DNA from: an uncultured Desulfovibrio sp.
Lineage (GTDB): Bacteria; Desulfobacterota; Desulfovibrionia; Desulfovibrionales; Desulfovibrionaceae
Direction of reading: 5' to 3'
NCBI GenBank assembly: GCA_947038175.1
Contig: CAMQVJ010000001.1
Span: 1-64,000 of the forward strand
Length of the DNA: 64,000 nucleotides
Positions within the stretch are counted from its first letter, which is position 1, and each line of letters opens with the position of its first letter. The translations under genes and the position numbers were made by a program. Of this stretch, positions 52,007 through 59,297 are shown one piece after another. The notes beneath the pieces were generated by a model. That model saw only the letters and a list, made by a program, of their open reading frames with translations. It had not been told where the DNA came from and ran no database searches.

Positions 52007-52780
52007 CTACCCTAAAATTTTTGTTCTTGTTTGATTTTGACCTTGTTGAATAGCGTCCATCGTTGATTGAGTTTTATTAATAAGTTCTTTTAACGAATCA
52101 GCAAAAGCACTCACTTGATCTCTTGCATAACGCAATTGCTCAATGTCAGCATCTTGCTCTTTAAGATCAGCATCAAAGCCTGTAGATACAGACTGCCCAA
52201 TACCTGTAAGCATACCACTTGTTCCACCTATAATTGATGAAGTACCTTGTGACATAGAGTTATAGGCTTGAGCTATGGCAGCGCCTTTGTCAGCATCATT
52301 ACCTTTCAAAGCACCAAAACTCGCAGATGCTAAGCCAATGGAAACAGCACCTTGAACAATGCTCAGAACGCCACTTGCGATAGCGAACCCAAGCTGTGAA
52401 TCAGCCTTGTCTCGTATAGTATCCGCTTGATTTCTCATACTATTCACAATGTTTTGACTTGCTAATGCTGCTTGATTTTTACTTGCCTCTCTTTGTTCAG
52501 CTGACATTTCTGTCATCATCGCCATCATAGTTGCACCAAGGGAAGGCACGCCAACCAAACCTTCTGTAAGCTTGTCAATCTCACAAGAACCAATCGGTTC
52601 TTGAAGTGGAGGCTCACTACATAAATTACTTGCTTCTTTTGCTCTCTGAGCTGATTGCAAGTCTACTAGTTCATTCGCGGTTGAAGCTTTATTTGTGTTA
52701 GCAGTGGTTGAACTTTTTTGAGTTTCCTCAGTATTTTGGAATTGAACGTTGCTTGAATTATTATTAACACTTGATATCAT
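52007..52780 (-). CDS. sctB: T3SS minor translocator SctB (YopD/IpaC class)
   Basis: The 257-aa protein has a polar Thr/Ser/Asn-rich N-terminus, an amphipathic region and one hydrophobic stretch (~130-155, GFAIASGVLSIVQGAVSIGLASASFGA), then a coiled coil (~205-250). This fits the minor translocator that inserts into the host membrane with SctE. It lies directly downstream of sctE and the LcrH-type chaperone gene, the usual chaperone-translocator order. GGAG precedes the ATG. Confidence 0.85.
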   Translation of the reverse strand: MISSVNNNSSNVQFQNTEETQKSSTTANTNKASTANELVDLQSAQRAKEASNLCSEPPLQEPIGSCEIDKLTEGLVGVPSLGATMMAMMTEMSAEQREASKNQAALASQNIVNSMRNQADTIRDKADSQLGFAIASGVLSIVQGAVSIGLASASFGALKGNDADKGAAIAQAYNSMSQGTSSIIGGTSGMLTGIGQSVSTGFDADLKEQDADIEQLRYARDQVSAFADSLKELINKTQSTMDAIQQGQNQTRTKILG

Positions 52781-52792
52781 AGGTCTTCTCCA

Positions 52793-53854
52793 TTACGCCA
52801 TGCTTGGCGTTCCAGCTATAACGGCACTTTGAGCCGCAAGGCAATCTTCAACAATACTCGAAACCGCCGCTAAAAGGGTATTTGCTGTTTCCATTTCCGC
52901 CTCTACAAACTCTCTTTCCATATCCATAGCGAAACGAATTTGCTCAAGTATAGCTTCAATGTCTTTCATTTCTGCTTCGGACTCCATAATATTGCTTGAA
53001 TAAACGCCGTCAGCAATCGCCACACCACCAGCAGCAATAGAATTAGCACCACTAAGCATCTGCGTTCCAGCACTTATTACAGCACCAACTGACTTCATTT
53101 TAGCTATACCAGCAGCGCCATTTGCCACTGCCGATACTGCAGCTTTAGCATTAGCAATACCACCACCCAAAGAAAGAGCAGCGCCAACAAGTGCAAAGCC
53201 GATAGATAAACCCATAACAACTTTTTGTGCATATTCTTCAGAATGTCCACTTGCCACTAAATCCTTGGAAATGGCAGCTCCAATACTTTTTTCACCATCA
53301 GTCGCCAGCGAAGTCACAGTATCGAGTGCCATAGTAAGAGCAATAACTCCACCAACAACCATAGGAACGCCCGCACCAACACTGCTGGCTACAGCACCAA
53401 AACCTATACTCAAAGCCGCAGCAACAACTCCAAGAATAGCCCCAATCCATTGAAAAGCTTCCTTAAAAGGCCCTAAAGCTTCTTGCTTTGCTAACTCTTC
53501 AACTTGTTTTTGAAGCTCCACAAGGGCTTTTGCGTTTTCTTTTTCTTGTATTTCGCCTTTCGCTTCAAGGTTTTCAATACCTTGCTGGCACGAGAGTTTT
53601 CTTTGCTCAAAACCAATGGCACTGAGTAAAGTCTCTAAAGACAGTGGGCCGCTTGAAGGAGCTGCAAGAGTGGGGGTATCTTTAGTCGTACTGACTACTT
53701 TCTGTGCATTCAAAAAGTCATTTAAAGCTTGCTCAACGGCAGGTGTTTTAAGACTACTAATAACAGATTGAAGCCCAGTACCTTTCATCGCTTCTGTTAG
53801 TTGTTGGCTTATATCTGCATTTAAACTATTATTATCAAGTTGTGTAATGCTCAT
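52793..53854 (-). CDS. sctE: T3SS major translocator SctE (YopB/IpaB class)
   Basis: The 353-aa protein has an N-terminal helical region, a coiled coil (~95-125, EIQEKENAKALVELQKQVEELAK-type), and two hydrophobic helices (~145-180, GAILGVVAAALSIGFGAV; ~225-250, MGLSIGFALVGAALSLGGG) joined by a charged loop, as in YopB/IpaB/SipB. It forms the host-membrane pore. I chose the ATG at 53854, which has AAGGAG 6 nt upstream, instead of the start at 53875. Confidence 0.9.
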   Translation of the reverse strand: MSITQLDNNSLNADISQQLTEAMKGTGLQSVISSLKTPAVEQALNDFLNAQKVVSTTKDTPTLAAPSSGPLSLETLLSAIGFEQRKLSCQQGIENLEAKGEIQEKENAKALVELQKQVEELAKQEALGPFKEAFQWIGAILGVVAAALSIGFGAVASSVGAGVPMVVGGVIALTMALDTVTSLATDGEKSIGAAISKDLVASGHSEEYAQKVVMGLSIGFALVGAALSLGGGIANAKAAVSAVANGAAGIAKMKSVGAVISAGTQMLSGANSIAAGGVAIADGVYSSNIMESEAEMKDIEAILEQIRFAMDMEREFVEAEMETANTLLAAVSSIVEDCLAAQSAVIAGTPSMA

Positions 53855-53871
53855 ATTTATCTCCTTATATA

Positions 53872-54372
53872 TCAAGCGTGCCCTACAGCATCTGCTTGCA
53901 AGAGATTACGTAACGCTTCTGCCTTAACTTTATAGGTAACATGTTCAGGGTTGTCGCCCTTACAAATAGCAACGAGTCCCATTAGAACATTAAGCGTATT
54001 TTCTTTATCGTTCAATTTCACATAACAATTTGCAGCAAACCAAAGAGGCTCAGGATTACTTAATCCTGAAATAACTCCTGCCATACCATAGGTTTCAATG
54101 GCAAGTTCATATTGCTTTAAGCCTTGTCTGGAGCCAGCAAGACCCATTAGAAAACGATAATCATTATACTTATAAACACAAAGAGCTTTAAACATTGTCT
54201 CTGCATCTTGGTAATTTCCAGCGCAATAAAGACCATACGCAAGAGAGTACAAACCTTCAAGCACCTCGCTTGGCATGCTGACAGCATCAGCAATAGGAAG
54301 TCCTTTAGCAACGGCGTCGACAAGTTTACCCATTTGCTCTTCTGTTAAATCATTACTCAGAATATCGTTCAT
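53872..54372 (-). CDS. T3SS class II (translocator) chaperone, LcrH/SycD family
   Basis: The 166-aa protein has three TPR-like repeats (LYSLAYGLYCAGNYQDAETMFKALCVY; FLMGLAGSRQGLKQYELAIETYGMA; PEPLWFAANCYVKLNDKENTL), the signature of SycD/LcrH/IpgC. It holds both translocators before secretion and often has regulatory roles. It stops 17 bp before sctE. A good ribosome site (AGAGG) is present. Confidence 0.95.
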   Translation of the reverse strand: MNDILSNDLTEEQMGKLVDAVAKGLPIADAVSMPSEVLEGLYSLAYGLYCAGNYQDAETMFKALCVYKYNDYRFLMGLAGSRQGLKQYELAIETYGMAGVISGLSNPEPLWFAANCYVKLNDKENTLNVLMGLVAICKGDNPEHVTYKVKAEALRNLLQADAVGHA

Positions 54373-54457
54373 AGTTAACCTCTTTATCTGCTCTATTTTA
54401 TAATAATATATACTTTCAACACAATCGGTTTTAATCTATAAAAATGCTTTTTATAGA

Positions 54458-54757
54458 TTAGATCCTCATCATACCACGACGTGCATTACCAGAAGCTTTT
54501 GCAGTAGTGGCACTTGTTGTTCCTTGTTTGCTATGTTCTGCTAATTCCTGCCCTGTGCGCTTGGCCAAATCTCTCGCGTCTTGAAATGCAACGCTTATAT
54601 TTTTAGGCAATTTTCCTTGTTCAAAATCAGACATAACTTTTTTTAAGTCATCCTGACTTATGTTGTTATTCTTCATGGATAAATCAAATTGTTGGTTTAA
54701 TCTGGAAAGGTCATCTGCAGCTTGTCTGATTTGTTGATCCATATTATTTTGTGACAT
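54458..54757 (-). CDS. Small helical T3SS-locus protein of unknown role
   Basis: The 99-aa polar protein is mainly helical (QIRQAADDLSRLNQQFDLS; DDLKKVMSDFEQG) with a Thr/Ala/Ser-rich C-terminus. No family is recognised. AGGA lies about 8 nt before the ATG at 54757. Its place between the tip paralogues and the translocator chaperone suggests a secreted component or small chaperone. Confidence 0.6.
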   Translation of the reverse strand: MSQNNMDQQIRQAADDLSRLNQQFDLSMKNNNISQDDLKKVMSDFEQGKLPKNISVAFQDARDLAKRTGQELAEHSKQGTTSATTAKASGNARRGMMRI

Positions 54758-54823
54758 AAAAATTATCCTTTTCATAATGATATGTAATGAATGTGTTGTA
54801 ATGGTAGATATAAAACAGAAGTA

Positions 54824-55342
54824 TTAACGAGTAAGAATTGATTGTAATGTTTGAACACCATCAGTAGCGGCCTTGTTCGCACCTTGGATATAACTATTAT
54901 ATTGCCCCATAAAATCTTGCAATAAAACCATATCTGTTTGGGTTGAAGTGCTAAGGGTTTCTTGATAATTTGTGAGAGATTGGATATTATATTCCCATTC
55001 TTCACTAGAGTGTATAGTATCAGACCCCGTGGTGTCATAGCTGATTCCATTCGCATCATAAAAGGCTATCATTTCAGTAGACATACCTGTACAGCCTTCG
55101 CTTGCTTCTGCTTCTTGCTGTAAAGTTCTTGCCTCTGCAATCATATCTGCAACTTCTTGTTGCTTCGCTTGATTGTCTTGAATTTTATCCATCATCTCAA
55201 GTGATTGATCCTTGCAAATACTCGCCTGTGCAAGTTGTAATTGTGCATACATAAAACTCAAGCTATCTGTTGGTCCCATATCAATGGACGACATGACCTG
55301 GTCTAAAGAGGAAGTACTATTTGAATTAATTGTGTTTGACAT
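54824..55342 (-). CDS. T3SS tip/filament-like protein, paralogue 1
   Basis: This 172-aa protein starts with a Ser/Thr/Asn leader and an amphipathic helix (FMYAQLQLAQASICKDQSLEMM). It ends with a long coiled coil (SLTNYQETLSTSTQTDMVLL, then DFMGQYNSYIQGANKAA) similar in style to EspA/SseB/EseB filament and IpaD-type tip proteins. The central ~45 residues (with SEGCTGMSTEM and GISYDTTGSD) differ from paralogue 2. The start has AGGAGA upstream. It is probably surface-exposed on the needle end. The exact class (tip or filament) is open. Confidence 0.7.
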   Translation of the reverse strand: MSNTINSNSTSSLDQVMSSIDMGPTDSLSFMYAQLQLAQASICKDQSLEMMDKIQDNQAKQQEVADMIAEARTLQQEAEASEGCTGMSTEMIAFYDANGISYDTTGSDTIHSSEEWEYNIQSLTNYQETLSTSTQTDMVLLQDFMGQYNSYIQGANKAATDGVQTLQSILTR

Positions 55343-55510
55343 GATGTCTCTCCTACTACTTATGTGGTTATTAATTTGCTACAAGCAAAAAAAGAATATG
55401 ACTCACAACTACCGCACTAAAAACATAAAACTTTTACGCTATATACTGGCACTTGGTACGGAACACTTTCTAAACATTCTGCATAAAACGGTAGATCTAA
55501 AACAGAAGTA

Positions 55511-56098
55511 TTAACGAGTAAGAATTGACTGTAATGTTTGAACGCCATCAGTAGCGGCCTTGTTTGCACCTTGGATATAACTATTATATTGCCCCATAAA
55601 ATCTTGTAATAAAACCATATCTGTTTGGGTTGAAGTGCTAAGGGTTTCTTGGTAATTAGTAAGGGAGACAATAAGTACATCCCATTCCTCAGAATCATGA
55701 CGATCCGTATCACCTGGGGAGGTTGCTACAATGTCATACTTTTCAAATTGATTTAATAACTCATCACTCATTGCAATAGATCCATAAGGTAGATTCACAT
55801 CGCTTTTTTCATACGTTATTCCATCAAGAGTTATGGGCCAGGTTTCATTATCTGCCAACTGCTCTGAATGCGATTGAAGCATTCTTGCTTCTTCAATCAT
55901 ACCAGCAACTTCTTGTTGCTTCGCTTGATTGTCTTGAATTTTATCCATCATCTCAAGTGATTGATCCTTGCAAATACTCGCTTGTGCAAGTTGTAATTGC
56001 GCATACATAAAACTCAAACTATCTGTTGGTCCCATATCAATGGACGACATTACTTGATCTAAAGAGGAAGTACTATTTGTATTAATTGAGCCTGACAT
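55511..56098 (-). CDS. T3SS tip/filament-like protein, paralogue 2
   Basis: This 195-aa protein has N- and C-terminal parts nearly identical to paralogue 1 at the DNA level, but a different and longer centre (LADNETWPITLDGITYEKSD, with a later QFEKYDIVATSPGD). I chose the ATG at 56098 because AGGAGA lies 6-9 nt upstream and the same context is found in paralogue 1; the frame up to 56161 is not needed. It is the first gene of the long minus-strand T3SS operon, about 165 bp after a sigma-54 promoter match. Confidence 0.72.
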   Translation of the reverse strand: MSGSINTNSTSSLDQVMSSIDMGPTDSLSFMYAQLQLAQASICKDQSLEMMDKIQDNQAKQQEVAGMIEEARMLQSHSEQLADNETWPITLDGITYEKSDVNLPYGSIAMSDELLNQFEKYDIVATSPGDTDRHDSEEWDVLIVSLTNYQETLSTSTQTDMVLLQDFMGQYNSYIQGANKAATDGVQTLQSILTR

Positions 56099-56262
56099 GA
56101 TGTCTCTCCTATTGTTTCTGTGGTTGTTATTTGCTGCAAGCAAAAAAACAGTATGATTCAAAACTATTACAGTAATATACCATAATTTTTCATTTTTGCC
56201 ACCTAGCTAGTTTATATGTATAATTCCATCACAATCACTAGCATAAAGAATATAGGTGACAA

Positions 56263-56278
56263 TGCATTTTTCATGCCA
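56263..56278 (-). promoter_or_regulatory. Sigma-54 promoter of the long minus-strand T3SS operon
   Basis: On the minus strand this reads TGGCATGAAAAATGCA: seven of seven -24 bases fit TGGCAYR, and the -12 has one mismatch (ATGC for TTGC). The GG-GC spacing is exact. UAS-like repeats lie 87 and 106 bp upstream. Confidence 0.7.
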
Positions 56279-56342
56279 TCCAATCAAAAATGTATAAGCG
56301 CATGTTTTCTATAACTAAATGATTTTTGTAATTTTATAAAGA

Positions 56343-56378
56343 TGCCAACAAAAGTGACATATGCCAACAAAAGTGACT
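56343..56378. promoter_or_regulatory. Tandem UAS-like repeats shared by divergent T3SS promoters
   Basis: Two copies of TGCCAACAAAAGTGAC start 19 bp apart (56343 and 56362), close to two helical turns. The left half TGCCAA is identical to sites at 27842, 27978 and 35827; the right half GTGACA is a weaker version of TTGGCA. They lie between the sigma-54 matches at 56263 (minus) and 56551 (plus). Confidence 0.65.
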
Positions 56379-56550
56379 TTTTCTATAAAAAAACCAGCAA
56401 TATCTTTTTAAAATTTACTTTTCCTGTAGATTTTTATACTTAATTCTAGTATACTTAAAAAAGAAAAAAAGACAAGAACTTTATATAATCCAAGTGCTAA
56501 AGATAAAATAACCATACTTAATAAATATTTATTTTCCTATTAGCATTATT

Positions 56551-56566
56551 CGGCATGCTTTTTGCT
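56551..56566 (+). promoter_or_regulatory. Sigma-54 promoter of the sctW operon
   Basis: CGGCATGCTTTTTGCT fits TGGCAYR-N4-TTGCW except the first base, with exact GG-N10-GC spacing. It lies about 163 bp upstream of the sctW ATG, so the transcript would carry a leader of about 150 nt with two hairpins. Confidence 0.7.
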
Positions 56567-56584
56567 TATAAAATCCTTATTATG

Positions 56585-56638
56585 CCTTTGCATCATAAAT
56601 TATGCAAAGGTCGTAATTTATGGGGGCTTCAGCCTCCC
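56585..56638 (+). repeat. Tandem hairpin pair in the sctW leader
   Basis: CCTTTGCAT / ATGCAAAGG (9 bp stem, 8-nt loop, 56585-56610) is followed by GGGGGCT / AGCCTCCC (56622-56638). The layout mirrors the pair at 3777-3827, where the stems also contain CCTTTGC and GCCTCCC. Here it lies between the sigma-54 promoter and the sctW start, so it would be transcribed. Confidence 0.6.
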
Positions 56639-56728
56639 AAAAATAGTGTACCTCTACCACTAATAGTTTATATGAACTTGTTCAAAGAACCATATTACAT
56701 GCAAAATACATACAGATAAGGAATTAAT

Positions 56729-57853
56729 ATGGCTATTGATTTTTCCGTCAATACTTTCAGTGCCCAGCAAAATATTTCACACACAGCACAGAGTCCAAGC
56801 TCCGCCGCCACAGGGGCTTTAATGGGGCAAACTGTCAAAGTGGTCGCCTCTCCCCTTTCTCTTTTAGCCTCTGCCGCAGAAGAGTTAACCTTTGCTGTGG
56901 ACACTACTGACGAGTTTGAACTTGAGGAAAGAAAAGAAAAAAGAAAAATGGAAGACGCTCTTTTAGAGAGACTTGAACTCTATAAAGATATGATGCATAA
57001 GGCTGGGAAGTCCGAAGAACTCGACAATTTCAAAAAAGACTTGCGTACTGGTGATGTGAAAAATGGAGCATTAAAAGAAGCAAGCCAGCGCTTTCCAGAC
57101 CCAACAGACGCTTGGGCCGCTCTCACAGGCGCCCTTAAAGATTTAGAAAAAGATATGGATTGCCCAAAGGCCATTCTTGATGATATTCGTTCCGCTATTA
57201 ATGAACTAGAACAAGGCAAAGGAAGCGAAATTAAAGCAGGGATTTTTGGTGCTACCACTGCTCTTGATTTTAAAGACTTGGCTAGTGGCGATGAGCTTCG
57301 AGATTTATATCGTCAAAATGTTTGTGAATTTAACGATGCAAGTATTGTTTTCAAACATATTCAAGAAAACTACGGCTCTCTTAGTTTTAATAAAGCAATG
57401 GAATTTTTATTTAGCAGCTTAAGCGCTGATATTGCTTCCGATTTACCGAGTATGGAAAAAGTTCACCTTGAACATGTACATGCTAATCTTGGGCAAGTTC
57501 GCCTTTTACAAAGCACCCATACCCTTTGCGAAAACCTTTTAGGGCGTTGGGAAAAAGTGCATAATCAAGTCAATTGCCCCCTCAAAAGTATGGAACTTTT
57601 AGGGGATATGGTAGCACTTGGCAAGGAACGTTTTTTAGGCGCTCTGCAGATTAACCAAATAGCTAACAAGGCAAAACCAGTCGATATTGAGCACGAAGTA
57701 TTATTTTTACAAGAACTTATGACCACAACACGAAGCATTCCTCCTCGCCTTTACGATGGAGATCAAGGCTTTATAAAGGTAATGGATGCCGTGCAACAAT
57801 CTGTGGATAACGCCATTATGAGAGAAGACGACTATCTTGCAAGCTTAGAATAA
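56729..57853 (+). CDS. sctW: T3SS gatekeeper SctW (YopN-TyeA/CopN type)
   Basis: The 374-aa protein has a Ser/Ala-rich N-terminal export and chaperone-binding region, then a HrpJ/YopN helical domain (~60-270) with LYKDMMHKAGKSEELDNFKKDL and TDAWAALTGALKDLEKD. Its C-terminal ~90 residues (SMELLGDMVALGKERFLGALQI, then VLFLQELMTTTRSIPPRLY) fit TyeA, fused here to the YopN part. SctW blocks effector release until host contact. AAGGA precedes the ATG. It is the first gene of the plus-strand operon. Confidence 0.93.
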   Translation: MAIDFSVNTFSAQQNISHTAQSPSSAATGALMGQTVKVVASPLSLLASAAEELTFAVDTTDEFELEERKEKRKMEDALLERLELYKDMMHKAGKSEELDNFKKDLRTGDVKNGALKEASQRFPDPTDAWAALTGALKDLEKDMDCPKAILDDIRSAINELEQGKGSEIKAGIFGATTALDFKDLASGDELRDLYRQNVCEFNDASIVFKHIQENYGSLSFNKAMEFLFSSLSADIASDLPSMEKVHLEHVHANLGQVRLLQSTHTLCENLLGRWEKVHNQVNCPLKSMELLGDMVALGKERFLGALQINQIANKAKPVDIEHEVLFLQELMTTTRSIPPRLYDGDQGFIKVMDAVQQSVDNAIMREDDYLASLE

Positions 57854-57975
57854 CTGTAAAAGACGATTTTATGGTGAGACGCGAGCTAAAAACTCATAAT
57901 ACGCTGTTTGGTTTGTAAAAAATAATCATATTATAATAATAACTTTACAATATTAGCTTAAACTCTGGAGAACAA

Positions 57976-58362
57976 ATGTTAGACGTGGAAATTGCAGAAT
58001 TTGGACGCAGAATGAATATGAACGAACTGAGTCTTGATGACAACGGTCTTCTTATCCTTGATATAGAAAATATGGGACGTTTGCATCTTGAAATAAAAGA
58101 AAATCATAACCTCTATATCTATCTAAGCTTGCCATACCAAGCCTATGATGACACTATTCCACGGAAAATTTTAGAGCTTTGTTCTTATCATCACGGGCAC
58201 CCTTTCCCTATTCGTGGCGGGGTGCATAGTGCAATACATGAAGGCACGCATACCAACTGGGCACTTTTGCTCACGGAACTTACACCACAGCAAATAAACG
58301 CAGCAACACTAGAAAATACTGTGCGTACGTTGGCTTCTTTATTGGCAAAAATTTTTAATTAA
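57976..58362 (+). CDS. T3SS chaperone (CesT/SycN-type) in the sctW operon
   Basis: The 128-aa protein has the class I chaperone pattern: an N-terminal helix (EIAEFGRRMNMNELSLDD), strands LLILDIENMGRLHLEIKENHNLYIYLS, and a C-terminal helix. It is placed right after sctW, like the SycN/YscB chaperones that escort YopN, so SctW is its likely client. GGAG precedes the ATG. Confidence 0.8.
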   Translation: MLDVEIAEFGRRMNMNELSLDDNGLLILDIENMGRLHLEIKENHNLYIYLSLPYQAYDDTIPRKILELCSYHHGHPFPIRGGVHSAIHEGTHTNWALLLTELTPQQINAATLENTVRTLASLLAKIFN

Positions 58363-58377
58363 AAAGCTGAGGCATAT

Positions 58378-58743
58378 ATGGGAAATGGCATTAACTTATT
58401 CGATGCAAGCTTAGGCATTCAAAATGTGCTTAACATGCATAGCAATGAAACCTTACCAGAGGCTCGCCAAATAGCATCGTCTGTAATCCGTGAAGCGGGT
58501 ATAGAGGATATTTATAACGCTACAAACATGACAACGCTCATGGAAAATTTACTTTGTCCTTCTGTAGGAGACGGAGAAATTTTACGGGCAGATAACTTTT
58601 CTCGCACTCTTGAAGCGTGTGCTGATAGTCTTAAAAATTCTAATGACCCACAAGTCCAAACCTTTTTACAAGAGGTTTTATTTCCTCTTTTAGAAAATGA
58701 AGAATTACTCCATACCTATTGTGGACTTATGATCGGAGGTTAA
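58378..58743 (+). CDS. sctX: T3SS protein SctX (YscX-like)
   Basis: This is a 121-aa protein, the same size as YscX, with a C-terminal helical part (LEACADSLKNSNDPQVQTFLQEVLFPLLENEELL-type pattern) like the SctX end that binds SctY. It lies between the SctW chaperone and sctY, as expected. It is an early export substrate needed for needle export. GAGG precedes the ATG. Confidence 0.75.
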   Translation: MGNGINLFDASLGIQNVLNMHSNETLPEARQIASSVIREAGIEDIYNATNMTTLMENLLCPSVGDGEILRADNFSRTLEACADSLKNSNDPQVQTFLQEVLFPLLENEELLHTYCGLMIGG

Positions 58744-58744
58744 T

Positions 58745-59173
58745 ATGCTAGAAACGAATACCACAGGCGATACAATCAAAGAGAATCTTTCACGTCAGTT
58801 GAATAATGACGCATCAGGATTAACTCAAAATCAAAATAAGTCGCTCCACGTGCTTGGCTATCTTTTTTTACGTATGGGCTTGTGGGATAAGGCAGAACAT
58901 ACCTTTAACACCCTCATTGCTTTGCGTCCCAAGGGTAATCCTTGCTCTTTGTCTCACGCTGCCCTGGCTGCTATTTTTCTTGAAAAGAAAGATGGGAAAA
59001 ATGCCATGCAACATTTGCATATTGCCATGAAAGACCTTGCCATATCGTCAAAAAATGCCACTTTTCATCTTATGAAAGCAAAAGCGCTTTGGCTTGAAGA
59101 ACGACACGACGAAGCAAAGCTTGCTATTGATGAATATTTGTATATTATGGGGAACAAAGATAATAACAAATAA
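58745..59173 (+). CDS. sctY: T3SS chaperone SctY (YscY-like, TPR)
   Basis: The 142-aa protein has TPR-type helices (LHVLGYLFLRMGLWDKAEHTFNTLIALRP; AALAAIFLEKKDGKNAMQHLHIAM), like YscY, which binds YscX and SctV. It starts one base after the sctX stop with GGAGG upstream. It is a little longer than YscY (about 114 aa). Confidence 0.8.
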   Translation: MLETNTTGDTIKENLSRQLNNDASGLTQNQNKSLHVLGYLFLRMGLWDKAEHTFNTLIALRPKGNPCSLSHAALAAIFLEKKDGKNAMQHLHIAMKDLAISSKNATFHLMKAKALWLEERHDEAKLAIDEYLYIMGNKDNNK

Positions 59174-59297
59174 AATACATCGCTTTTAGAAATAGCAATA
59201 AGCCACGTATAAAACGCTAGAACTAGCCAATATACAATATTAAAATACAATAATTACGCATGGATAAATACCAAGTACACAAGGTTCAACTAGAAAT

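Larger units (their letters stand above)
56099..56728. other. Divergent T3SS control region
   Basis: The 630-bp gap between the two main T3SS operons contains two opposing sigma-54 promoter matches, a tandem pair of UAS-like sites and a tandem hairpin element, each listed separately. The part next to paralogue 2 is partly duplicated upstream of paralogue 1. I see no gene here. Confidence 0.8.

Noticed and set aside
54958..55060. Overlapping minus-strand frames inside both tip paralogues (54772-55059 and 55417-55713)
   Set aside because: They are similar to each other only because the genes are duplicated; no start signals.
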